Assembly: GCA_004762155.1 (NCBI GenBank)
Contig: SIHP01000014.1
Span: 1 to 64,000 of the forward strand
Direction: 5' to 3'
Source: Flavobacteriaceae bacterium
GTDB lineage: Bacteria > Bacteroidota > Bacteroidia > Flavobacteriales > Flavobacteriaceae
Length of the DNA: 64,000 bases
Positions 54,537 through 62,828 of this stretch are shown here, piece after piece; position 1 is the stretch's first letter, and each line of letters opens with the position of its first letter. The notes beneath the pieces were generated by a model. The model ran no database searches. It was given only the letters and a program-made list of their open reading frames with translations, and had not been told where the DNA came from. Both the position numbers and the translations under genes were made by a program.

Positions 54537-56176
54537 TATTCTCGGTTTAAAGCATTTTTACCATTTAATCTTGGTTTCCTCTTTTTTTCTTCTTTATTTA
54601 AAGCCCTCTTTGCTTTTTCTACTGCTGCATTTTTCTTTGCTACTTTCTTAACAGGTAAAACAACAGTATCTACAATAAAAATATCTTCCATTACTTTAGG
54701 TTGTTCTTCTTCTCGCCAAATAAAACCTTGAAATTTTTTATCATCAGCAGGGAATTCTGACGGAGGATGTGTTTTTCCTTCTGTTTGTTTAAAATATTTT
54801 GTTTCTACAATTTCATTATTTTCTAAAGTAAACTCAATGTCACTAGCAATTTCTTTAGTAATAGTTTCTAGCTCTTGAGATTTTTCATTTCTATTGTAAT
54901 ACAATGATTCGGCGTTTCCGTTAACAAACATTAAATGCAATTTATTTTCTTTAAATTTCCCATAGATGTTTCTACCTTTAATTTGGTTGAAATTTTCAGG
55001 ATCCAAAGAATCATTCTGAATCATAAAGGCATTGTTTAATACTTTTAAAGAATCTAATTTATTGGTAGTTTTATCGGATAAAAACTGAATGCTATCTCCA
55101 GTAATCTGACTTTTACCAGACCATAATACTGGATTTGTAAACATTCGAGTTAATCCAGTAATTTGACTTGTATGTGTAGAGTCGCACTTTCCTTGTAAAT
55201 CAGATTTAAATATTTTTACATCTTTAAAGGTTCTAATAATTCGTTCTCCTTTTTTACCAGTAACGAGTATTGTATCTCCATGAATATACATAGAATCCTT
55301 TTCTATTAAAGAAATAGCAACAGCTCTTTTTGTCATAAAAATAGAATCCTTTAACTCAAATATTTCCGCATAGTTACCTTTCATAACTAAGTTTTGTATT
55401 GTGTCGATTACCTTTATTCTATTGTTAGCAGAAGCAAAACCTTTACGTTTATCATAATACAAACTATCTGCGGCTACTGTTTTATCTTTCAAATACAGTT
55501 TTGCATTTTTTACAAAGTAAGATATATCTGTATTGGTGTCATAAAAACCACGTTCGGAGTATATTTTTGTACTATCTTTTAAGTTTAATACAGTAGAAGG
55601 TCCATATAAGTAGGCTAAATTTGTATTTGTATAATAATCTAAGTGATCTGAATTTAATTTATTATCAGGATTAATAACAGATACATTTGATTTAGCTGAA
55701 AACTTTTTTTCTCTTAAAAAGTAAGTTCCTTTGCTACTTTTTAAAGTATTTACTTTATCTCTGATAGTTCCGTTAGTAGGATAAAAAAGTATTTGTTCTT
55801 TTCTATTAAAGTATAAAGTATCTGTTGATAATTTCATTTCATTATCATTAACTTCAACTTTTCCCCAAGATTTAGCAATTTTGGTGTTTCCGTTATAATT
55901 TGCAAAGTCTGAGTATTGTATGATACTGTCTCCTTGTTCAATAACAACTTCACCAATAGCTTTAAATTCATTTAATTCTTTATAAAGTAAAGCGCGTTTA
56001 CAATCTAGTGTAGCACCATCATGAAATACTTTTACATTACCGCTTAATATGGTTGCTCCTGGGTATCTGGCTTCGTTAACTGTACTATATTCTGAAGATA
56101 GTATTCTTATTTTCTTGTTTTGAGAGAAAGTAGAAATGCTATATATACAAAGTAAAAAAAGAAATATTCTTTTCAA
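54536..56176 (-). CDS. OstA-like (LptA/LptD-related) protein
   Basis: This 546-residue exported protein has a signal peptide (about 1-18, FLFLLCIYSISTFS), then a long OstA-type beta-jellyroll. It repeats strands such as ILSGNVKVFHDGATLDCKRAL, GEVVIEQGDSIIQYSDFANY, and TNLAYLYGPSTVLNLKDSTK. The C-terminus is lysine/arginine-rich (KRALNKEEKKRKPRLNG). OstA-fold proteins carry lipopolysaccharide across the periplasm. The Bacteroidota form is much longer than E. coli LptA, and its exact step is not established. It is co-transcribed with the aminotransferase. Confidence 0.9.
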   Translation of the reverse strand: MKRIFLFLLCIYSISTFSQNKKIRILSSEYSTVNEARYPGATILSGNVKVFHDGATLDCKRALLYKELNEFKAIGEVVIEQGDSIIQYSDFANYNGNTKIAKSWGKVEVNDNEMKLSTDTLYFNRKEQILFYPTNGTIRDKVNTLKSSKGTYFLREKKFSAKSNVSVINPDNKLNSDHLDYYTNTNLAYLYGPSTVLNLKDSTKIYSERGFYDTNTDISYFVKNAKLYLKDKTVAADSLYYDKRKGFASANNRIKVIDTIQNLVMKGNYAEIFELKDSIFMTKRAVAISLIEKDSMYIHGDTILVTGKKGERIIRTFKDVKIFKSDLQGKCDSTHTSQITGLTRMFTNPVLWSGKSQITGDSIQFLSDKTTNKLDSLKVLNNAFMIQNDSLDPENFNQIKGRNIYGKFKENKLHLMFVNGNAESLYYNRNEKSQELETITKEIASDIEFTLENNEIVETKYFKQTEGKTHPPSEFPADDKKFQGFIWREEEQPKVMEDIFIVDTVVLPVKKVAKKNAAVEKAKRALNKEEKKRKPRLNGKNALNRE

Positions 56177-56240
56177 GTGTTTTCGTTTTAAAAAAACAAA
56201 AATAATGAAAAGAATATGCCAAATTCTTAAAATAGTAACA

Positions 56241-56273
56241 AAAAAAAACCTTCTTTTAAAGAAGGTTTTTTTT
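56241..56273 (-). terminator. Terminator after purA
   Basis: The stem aaaaaaaccttctt / aagaaggttttttt with a short loop ttaa lies directly after the purA stop. Confidence 0.85.
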
Positions 56274-56274
56274 A

Positions 56275-57546
56275 TTATCGTAAGATAGTTTGTTTTCTAT
56301 CCGGACCAACCGATACAATTTTAATAGGAATTTGAGTTTCCTTTTCAATAAAATCGATATAATCTAATAGGTTTTGAGGAAGTTCTTCTTTACTAGTCAT
56401 TTTAGTTAAGTCTTCATCCCATCCTTTATATTCTGTATAAACTGGTGTAATATTTTCTGGTTCTATATTATAAGGTAAATGATTTATTTCTTCACCTTTA
56501 TATTTATAAGAAGTACATACTTTAATTCCGTCAAAGCCAGATAAAACATCTCCTTTCATCATCATTAATTGTGTAACTCCGTTTACTTGACAAGCATATT
56601 TTAATGCTACTAAGTCTAACCAACCACATCTACGTGGACGACCCGTTACTGCACCAAATTCATGACCAACTTTAGCCATTTCTGCACCAACTTCATCAAA
56701 TAATTCTGTAGGAAAAGGTCCAGAACCTACACGAGTTGTGTATGCTTTAAAAATACCGAATACTTCTCCAATTTGATTTGGAGCAACACCTAAACCAGTA
56801 CAAGCACCAGCAGCAGTTGTATTGCTTGAAGTTACAAATGGATATGTTCCAAAATCAATATCTAATAAAGAACCTTGAGCTCCTTCTGCTAAAATAGATT
56901 TACCAGCTTGTTGAGCTTGGTATAAATATTCTTCAGAATCTATAAAATCTAAAGTTTTTAATGTTTCTACAGCTTCAAAGAATTCAGCTTCTAATTCTTC
57001 TAAATCATATTGAATATCTACATTGTAAAAGTCAATCATTGCTTCATGCTTATCAGCTAAAGAACGATATTTGTCTTTCCAATCACTTAATTCAAGATCA
57101 CCAATACGAATACCATTTCTTCCGGTTTTATCCATATATGTTGGTCCAATACCTTTTAAAGTAGAACCAATTTTAGCTTTTCCTTTAGATGCTTCAGAAG
57201 CAGCATCTAATAAACGGTGTGTTGGTAAAATTACATGTGCTTTACGAGAAATGATTAATTTCTTTTTGTAATCTATTTTAAATTGATCTAAACCTTCTAA
57301 TTCTTTTACAAATACTACAGGATCGATCACTACACCATTACCAATTACATTAATTGATTTGTCGTGAAAAATACCTGAAGGAATTGTTCTTAGTACGTGT
57401 TTTATACCATCAAATTCAAGTGTGTGTCCTGCATTTGGTCCTCCTTGAAAACGTGCAATGATATCGTAGTCTTTGGTAAGTACATCAACGATTTTACCTT
57501 TCCCTTCATCGCCCCATTGCAAGCCTAGTAATAAATCTACTGCCAT
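56275..57546 (-). CDS. purA: Adenylosuccinate synthase
   Basis: PurA joins IMP and aspartate with GTP to give adenylosuccinate, the first step from IMP to AMP. The 423 residues are full length. The GTP loop is WGDEGKGK (11-18). Further motifs are RFQGGPNAGHTL, GIGPTYMDKTGRNGIR, EGAQGSLLDIDFGTYPFVTSSN and TGRPRRCGWLDLVA. It lies 34 bases after the fur-type gene on the same strand and has its own terminator. Confidence 0.98.
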   Translation of the reverse strand: MAVDLLLGLQWGDEGKGKIVDVLTKDYDIIARFQGGPNAGHTLEFDGIKHVLRTIPSGIFHDKSINVIGNGVVIDPVVFVKELEGLDQFKIDYKKKLIISRKAHVILPTHRLLDAASEASKGKAKIGSTLKGIGPTYMDKTGRNGIRIGDLELSDWKDKYRSLADKHEAMIDFYNVDIQYDLEELEAEFFEAVETLKTLDFIDSEEYLYQAQQAGKSILAEGAQGSLLDIDFGTYPFVTSSNTTAAGACTGLGVAPNQIGEVFGIFKAYTTRVGSGPFPTELFDEVGAEMAKVGHEFGAVTGRPRRCGWLDLVALKYACQVNGVTQLMMMKGDVLSGFDGIKVCTSYKYKGEEINHLPYNIEPENITPVYTEYKGWDEDLTKMTSKEELPQNLLDYIDFIEKETQIPIKIVSVGPDRKQTILR

Positions 57547-57580
57547 TTAATTGTTTTGTTAATTTATTTGTTGTGTTGTG

Positions 57581-58030
57581 TTATTGTGTTTTCTTTTTTG
57601 TACCGTAAAAATAAAGTGAATGGTTTTGAATTTCAATATCAAAAACTTCTTCAATTGTTTTTTTGATGACTTGAATTCTAGGATCACAAAATTCTTTAAC
57701 TTCTCCAGTATCAGTTAAAATAACATGATCATGGTTTTTGTCAAAGTAACTTTTCTCATAACGCGCCATTGATTGTCCATCAAATTGATGTTTACGAACT
57801 AAACCACAATCTAAAAGTAAATCTATAGTATTGTATAGTGTAGCTCTACTAACACGGTAGTTTTTGTTTTTCATTTTAATATATAAAGATTCTATATCAA
57901 AATGCTCTTCTGCATCATAAATCTCTTGTAAAATGGCATAACGCTCAGGTGTTTTACGGTGTTTGTTTTCTTCTAAAAAAGAAGTGAAAACTTTTTTTAC
58001 GATTTCTTGATTTTCAACAGAATTACTCAT
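57581..58030 (-). CDS. fur: Fur-family metal-dependent repressor
   Basis: This 149-residue regulator starts at the ATG at 58030 (MSNSVENQEIVKK). The frame opens eight codons earlier. It has a winged helix domain (RKTPERYAILQEIYD, YRVSRATLYNTIDLLLDCGLVRKH) and a metal site in the linker and dimer domain (KNHDHVILTDTGEVKEFCDPR). The paired CxxC motifs of structural zinc in E. coli Fur are missing. Only single cysteines occur, as in many Bacteroidota members. Fur or PerR specificity is not certain. It is likely co-transcribed with purA and rsh. Confidence 0.88.
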   Translation of the reverse strand: MSNSVENQEIVKKVFTSFLEENKHRKTPERYAILQEIYDAEEHFDIESLYIKMKNKNYRVSRATLYNTIDLLLDCGLVRKHQFDGQSMARYEKSYFDKNHDHVILTDTGEVKEFCDPRIQVIKKTIEEVFDIEIQNHSLYFYGTKKKTQ

Positions 58031-58104
58031 TTGCTTAAAAAATTTTACGACCAAGCAAATTTAAGCTTATTTATCAAAAAAAAGACCAAAAAATGAAATG
58101 ATAT

Positions 58105-60321
58105 TTATAAAGTATTAACACGTTCTACTTTTGTGACACCTTCTACATTTTTTAATTTTTTAATAAGATGGCTTAATTGTGTTTTGTTTTTAACGGTTAA
58201 GGCAAGTTTTCCATCAAAATAACCAGCATCTCCAGAGATATTTATACTGTTAATAAAAACTCCCATATTACTAGATATGATCTTGGTAATATTATTAACA
58301 ATCCCTTTATTATCTACACCATTTAAGTGTAAAATAACTGAAAATTCTTGTTTAGTTGAGTCAATCCACTTAGCATTTATAATTCTATATGCATAATTTG
58401 ATTGTAATGAGATAGCATTAGGACAATTGTTTTTATGAACTTTAATACCTTCATTAACAGTTATAAATCCAAAAACAGCATCACCAGCAATAGGAGAACA
58501 ACATTGTGCTAAGGTATAATCTAGTTTTTCTTCTTCTTTACCAAAAACTAAAGAATCGTGTTTATGAGTAACCTCTTCTTTATTGGTAATTTCTTTTGCT
58601 TGATTTTTTTTGAAAGGATTTTTAAGAAAGCTAATAATACTACTACGTTGACTTATAAACTCTTTTAATTGTGTATTATCTATAGCACCATTACCCATTC
58701 TGTAAAACAAGTCGAAACTTGTTTTTAAGTTAAAATAGGCTGCAATTTCATGTATAATTTTTTCGTCATAATTAATTTTAAGATGACGTAATTTTCTTGA
58801 TAAAATAGCTTTTCCTTCTTCGGCAATACTTTTTTCTTCTGCTTTTAAAGCCGATTTTATTTTTGCACGTGCTCTTGCGGTAATAACAAAGTCTAACCAA
58901 CGAACATTTGGTTTATTATTTGCGGTTGTTAAAACATCAACTTGATCTCCACTATTTAATTCGTGGCTAAGTGGCACTAATTTACCGTTTACTTTTGCGC
59001 CACGACATTTTAAGCCAACATCTGTATGAACAGCAAAAGCAAAATCTAAAGCAGAAGCTCCTTTTGGCAAAGATTTTAAATCACCTTTAGGTGTAAATAC
59101 ATAAATTTCTTTAGCGTATAAGTTTAACTTAAAATCTTCTACAAAATCAACTGCATTTATATTTTGTGTTTCTAAAGTTTCTTTAAGTTTATTTAACCAA
59201 CCTTCTAAACCATTTTCTTCTATACTACCTTGCTTATATTTAAAGTGTGCAGCATATCCTTTTTCAGCAATTTCATCCATTCTTTGAGAACGAACTTGTA
59301 CTTCAACCCATTTAGATTCTGGTCCAATTACAGTAATATGTAAGGCTTCATAACCTGTTGTTTTAGGTTGGGAAATCCAATCTCGTAAACGAGCAGGATT
59401 TGGTTTAAAGAAATCTGTTACGATTGAATATATTTTCCAAGCATCAAATTTTTCGTCTTTAGATAAAGGTTTATATATAATACGAATAGCAAACTTATCG
59501 TAAACTTCATCAAAAAGAACATTTTGCTTTAACATTTTTCTTCGAATAGAAAAAATAGATTTAAACCTACCTTTAATTTCATATTCAAAATTTTCTTTGT
59601 CTAAAGCTTTTTTTAAAGTTCCAGTAAAACTATCAATATACTTTTCTTGTTCTTCTTTACTTTCTGTAATTTTAAGTAGAATATCATTGTAAACTTCAGG
59701 TTCTGTATACTTTAATCCAAGATCTTCTAGTTCTGTTTTAATATTATATAAACCTAAACGATGGGCGAGAGGAGCATAAATATATAAGGTTTCCGATGAT
59801 ATTTTTACTTGTTTATGCGATGGCATTGCGTCCATTGTTTGCATATTATGTAATCTATCTGCTATTTTTATTAAAATTACACGAACATCATCATGTAATG
59901 TAAGTAGCATTTTCCGGAAATTTTCTGCTTGTATAGAAAAGTTTTGTTCCTTTTTTAGAGTAATAGATATTTTGGTAAGTCCGCTAACAATTCGTGCAAC
60001 AGTTTCACCAAATAAACGTTCTATATCATCAATAGTATAATGTGTGTCTTCAACAACATCATGTAATAAAGCAGCAGCAATAGAAGTAGCTCCTAAACCA
60101 ATTTCATAAGCGACAATTTTAGCAACAGCAATAGGATGAAAAATATATGGCTCTCCTGTTTTTCTTCGTTGTTCTGAATGTGCCTCAACAGCAATTTCAA
60201 AGGCTTTACGAATTAACTTTTTATCTTCTCCAGATAAAGTTTGGTACGTACCTTTTAATAAATCTTTATATCGATTTGCTATTTCTTTATTTTCTTCTTC
60301 TATCGTTGCAGTATACTCCAT
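58105..60321 (-). CDS. rsh: Bifunctional (p)ppGpp synthetase/hydrolase
   Basis: This 738-residue stringent-response enzyme has an intact HD hydrolase (HPIAVAKIV, LLHDVVEDT with His87-Asp88 and Glu91-Asp92). The synthetase domain (about 235-345) carries GRFKSIFSIRRKM, FDEVYDKFAIRIIY and VEVQVRSQRMDEIAEKGYAAHFKYK. TGS (KEIYVFTPKGDLKSLPKGASALDF), a helical/zinc-finger part (LAQCCSPIAGDAVFGF) and a C-terminal ACT domain follow. All catalytic motifs are present, so both activities are expected. It seems to be the first gene of the rsh-fur-purA run. Confidence 0.97.
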   Translation of the reverse strand: MEYTATIEEENKEIANRYKDLLKGTYQTLSGEDKKLIRKAFEIAVEAHSEQRRKTGEPYIFHPIAVAKIVAYEIGLGATSIAAALLHDVVEDTHYTIDDIERLFGETVARIVSGLTKISITLKKEQNFSIQAENFRKMLLTLHDDVRVILIKIADRLHNMQTMDAMPSHKQVKISSETLYIYAPLAHRLGLYNIKTELEDLGLKYTEPEVYNDILLKITESKEEQEKYIDSFTGTLKKALDKENFEYEIKGRFKSIFSIRRKMLKQNVLFDEVYDKFAIRIIYKPLSKDEKFDAWKIYSIVTDFFKPNPARLRDWISQPKTTGYEALHITVIGPESKWVEVQVRSQRMDEIAEKGYAAHFKYKQGSIEENGLEGWLNKLKETLETQNINAVDFVEDFKLNLYAKEIYVFTPKGDLKSLPKGASALDFAFAVHTDVGLKCRGAKVNGKLVPLSHELNSGDQVDVLTTANNKPNVRWLDFVITARARAKIKSALKAEEKSIAEEGKAILSRKLRHLKINYDEKIIHEIAAYFNLKTSFDLFYRMGNGAIDNTQLKEFISQRSSIISFLKNPFKKNQAKEITNKEEVTHKHDSLVFGKEEEKLDYTLAQCCSPIAGDAVFGFITVNEGIKVHKNNCPNAISLQSNYAYRIINAKWIDSTKQEFSVILHLNGVDNKGIVNNITKIISSNMGVFINSINISGDAGYFDGKLALTVKNKTQLSHLIKKLKNVEGVTKVERVNTL

Positions 60322-60467
60322 GTAACCACTTTTTTAAGTGTTATAAAGTGAATTTACTATAAAGAATTGTAATGAGCAAGTTTTTGTAAGTATGAAATAG
60401 TAAATGATTCTTAAAGTTTTATTGATGGTTTGAGAAAAGAAGATATTATTAGATTATTTATAAGAGC

Positions 60468-60506
60468 ATAAGGATTACAAATAGTTTTTAAATTTGTAAT
60501 CCTTAT
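60468..60506 (-). terminator. Terminator after the lipocalin-like lipoprotein gene
   Basis: A 15-bp perfect stem ataaggattacaaat / atttgtaatccttat with a 9-base loop lies 40 bases past the stop of the 60547-60951 gene. The T-run is weak. Confidence 0.6.
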
Positions 60507-60546
60507 TATTATGGTGTTTTTAGTTAAATTGAAGTATAACAGTTTG

Positions 60547-60951
60547 TTATCTTTCGAATTGTGTAGCTAAACCATCGGCAGCAAGATTGTCGTCAATTTT
60601 CAGAATATTCGTTTCAAAAGTTAACGTTCCTTTTTTACTGTTATTTATATATAATATTTGTACGTTTTCATCTTCATCAATTATATAATCATATGTGCCT
60701 GTTGCCAGGTTAACTCCTTCATTTGAGGAGATGTTATTTTCAACAGAAACAGTTTGTTTTATGCTATTAAATTTCCATATCACTTCACTTCTATTATAAT
60801 CAATATTTAAACCTATTAATCCTCCTGAAATATCTTTTAAATGCCAAGCTCCTTCAATAGCTTCATTTATTATAGGTTCATCGTTACTATTACAGCTTGT
60901 AAAAAAAAAGATTCCAATAAGTAGACCGATTTTAAGAATTAGATTATTCAT
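60547..60951 (-). CDS. Lipocalin-like lipoprotein
   Basis: This 134-residue lipoprotein has lipobox FFFTSC (Cys20) and a small beta barrel with the GAWHLKDISGG start typical of lipocalin_4-type domains in Flavobacteriia, then strands with VIWKFNSIKQTVSV, GTYDYIIDEDENVQILYI and LTFETNILKID. The ligand is unknown. It is monocistronic. Confidence 0.85.
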   Translation of the reverse strand: MNNLILKIGLLIGIFFFTSCNSNDEPIINEAIEGAWHLKDISGGLIGLNIDYNRSEVIWKFNSIKQTVSVENNISSNEGVNLATGTYDYIIDEDENVQILYINNSKKGTLTFETNILKIDDNLAADGLATQFER

Positions 60952-61013
60952 GTTTTTAAGTTTAATTTATATCAATAAGATGTTTAAAACTTAAAAAGGT
61001 TGCTTAAAAAAAA

Positions 61014-61811
61014 TTAGATAATAAAATCTCGTTGTCTTTTAGCTTCAAAAAGAATAATAGCACAAGCAACAGAAACATTCATAGAATCAATTTCTCCTTG
61101 CATTGGTATATTTATATTCTGAGTAGCATTATCTCTCCATGTTTGAGATAATCCAGTAGCTTCTGTACCAACAACAATTGCAGATGAATTTTTATAGTTT
61201 TCTTTATGGTATTCGTTTGAGTTTTGTAACGTAGCGCTATAAATGTTAATATTATTTTCTTGTAAATATTTTATAATTTCTTCTGAAGTACCAACAGCAA
61301 TTTGGTTAGTGAAAACACAACCTACACTTGAGCGAATAATATTAGGATTATAAATATCTGATTTTGCATCTGCAATAAAAACAGCGTCGATTTTAGCAGC
61401 GTCAGCAGTACGAAGCATTGCACCAATATTCCCAGGTTTTTCAATACTTTCTAATACCAATACTAAAGGGTTTTCTTTAGGTAGTTTAATAGTATTTAAT
61501 GAGAAGTCATTTGTTTTTACAACTGCAATAATACCTTCTGTAGAATCACGATAAGCAAGTTTTTTATATACTTCTTTAGTAATTTCTATATAATTAATAT
61601 TAGGATTTTTTAGATCTTTTAAATCATTTTCTGAAAAAAGATCACCAACAAATAAAATAGTATCAATAGTGTAATTCCCCTTTAAAACTAAAGAAATTTC
61701 TCTTTTACCTTCAACTAAAAAGAGGCCTTTTTTTCTACGCTCTCTAGACTTTTCTTGTAATTTTAAAAGGTCTTTTATGTAAGTGTTTTGAATACTAGTT
61801 ATTTTTTTCAT
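61014..61811 (-). CDS. TrmH-family RNA 2'-O-methyltransferase
   Basis: This 265-residue SPOUT enzyme has an N-terminal substrate-binding domain (KDLLKLQEKSRERRKKGLFLVEG). The knotted SAM domain carries VLESIEKPGNIGAMLRTADA, VVGTEATGLSQTW and SMNVSVACAIILFEAKRQR, the three SpoU motifs. It modifies tRNA or rRNA ribose. The exact target cannot be read. It is divergent from the 61907 gene. Confidence 0.95.
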   Translation of the reverse strand: MKKITSIQNTYIKDLLKLQEKSRERRKKGLFLVEGKREISLVLKGNYTIDTILFVGDLFSENDLKDLKNPNINYIEITKEVYKKLAYRDSTEGIIAVVKTNDFSLNTIKLPKENPLVLVLESIEKPGNIGAMLRTADAAKIDAVFIADAKSDIYNPNIIRSSVGCVFTNQIAVGTSEEIIKYLQENNINIYSATLQNSNEYHKENYKNSSAIVVGTEATGLSQTWRDNATQNINIPMQGEIDSMNVSVACAIILFEAKRQRDFII

Positions 61812-61906
61812 ACTGTTTTAAAATGCAAAAATACTTAATAGTGGGTATTGTTTAACCTTTGATTTATATAAATTTTTGTAACACATTAATTAATCAATTA
61901 TTTATC

Positions 61907-62410
61907 ATGAAAAAACAGTACCTACTACACATTTTTATCCTTTTTGGATGTTTAAATTTATTTTCACAAGATTCAAACTCAAGTCAACCAGAAAACAGTT
62001 TTGGTATAGGTTTTCAATTTTCTACGTTTGGAGAAGGTTATGATTACGGAATAGGTTTGTACGCAAACTCAGATTTTGGAGAAGCAGAAGGATTGGGTTA
62101 TACAGCTCAGTTTGTTTATGTACAACCTTCAGATCTTATAGCTGATTTTGTAGATTATGCTTATTCGTTTGATGTTTCTTTAAAATACGATGTTGAACTT
62201 ATGCCAGGTTTTGAAGTTGGACCAACAGCAGGTGTTGGGTATTTTGCAGTTGAAGCAGGAGATGCTGGTTCAACAGAATTTTACTTCTCTTTAGGAGCAA
62301 CAATGTCTTATTTTATATCAGATAGTATTGTATTAGGTCTTGATCTAATCAATCCTTTTTTAGATGGAGCTTCTCCTTCTTTAGCAACTTCAATAAGATT
62401 TCAGATATAA
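61907..62410 (+). CDS. Small outer-membrane beta-barrel protein
   Basis: This 167-residue protein starts at the ATG at 61907, which begins a good signal peptide (MKKQYLLHIFILFGCLNLFS). The frame opens at a TTG at 61859. The mature part alternates hydrophobic strands and glycine turns (FGIGFQFSTFGEGYDYGIGL, GLGYTAQFVYVQPSD, FEVGPTAGVGYFAVEAG) and ends in SIRFQI, a C-terminal pattern for barrel insertion. It is a porin-like family protein of unknown role, followed at 26 bases by a small lipoprotein gene. Confidence 0.83.
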   Translation: MKKQYLLHIFILFGCLNLFSQDSNSSQPENSFGIGFQFSTFGEGYDYGIGLYANSDFGEAEGLGYTAQFVYVQPSDLIADFVDYAYSFDVSLKYDVELMPGFEVGPTAGVGYFAVEAGDAGSTEFYFSLGATMSYFISDSIVLGLDLINPFLDGASPSLATSIRFQI

Positions 62411-62436
62411 TCTTAAACTATTTAAATCTAAAAATT

Positions 62437-62787
62437 ATGAAACAGTTTATTTTAAAATCAATTTTATTAGCTTTTTTAGCTGTTAGTTTTATAGCTTGTG
62501 AAGATAGTGATGATCCAATTGGGAGTGACTCATTAGATACAAGTGTAACTTTTTGGTCAGATTTTTCAGGACCTCCAATTTCAGTAACAATATCTGGATA
62601 TGGATCAGGAACAATAACCACTATTGGAAGCAGTACACCAGATTGTGGAGTATCAGGGAATTTTACTAGGAGTTTAGATCCAGGGACATATTCTTATACT
62701 GCAAGTGATGGGAATTTATCATGGAATAATGGCTCTTTCACTATCAGTGGTAATACAAGTTGTACTACAGTATTATTAACAGATTAA
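62437..62787 (+). CDS. Small lipoprotein
   Basis: This 116-residue protein has lipobox VSFIAC (Cys21) and a small beta sandwich rich in Ser, Thr and Gly (SVTISGYGSGTITTIGSST, YTASDGNLSWNNGSFTISG). It has three cysteines in the mature part, and two (GSSTPDCGV and SCTTVLL) could form a disulfide. I do not know the family. It is the second gene of an operon with the outer-membrane barrel gene, ended by a strong terminator. Confidence 0.8.
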   Translation: MKQFILKSILLAFLAVSFIACEDSDDPIGSDSLDTSVTFWSDFSGPPISVTISGYGSGTITTIGSSTPDCGVSGNFTRSLDPGTYSYTASDGNLSWNNGSFTISGNTSCTTVLLTD

Positions 62788-62793
62788 ATGCAT

Positions 62794-62826
62794 AAAAAAA
62801 GCTCGGATAATATCCGAGCTTTTTTA
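62794..62826. terminator. Bidirectional terminator between lipoprotein and amidohydrolase genes
   Basis: The stem aaaaaaagctcgga / tccgagctttttt with a 5-base loop serves both convergent genes. Confidence 0.88.
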
Positions 62827-62828
62827 TT

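Noticed and set aside
61859..61906. Upstream TTG start of the outer-membrane barrel gene
   Set aside because: The ATG at 61907 begins a complete signal peptide. The extension is not signal-like.
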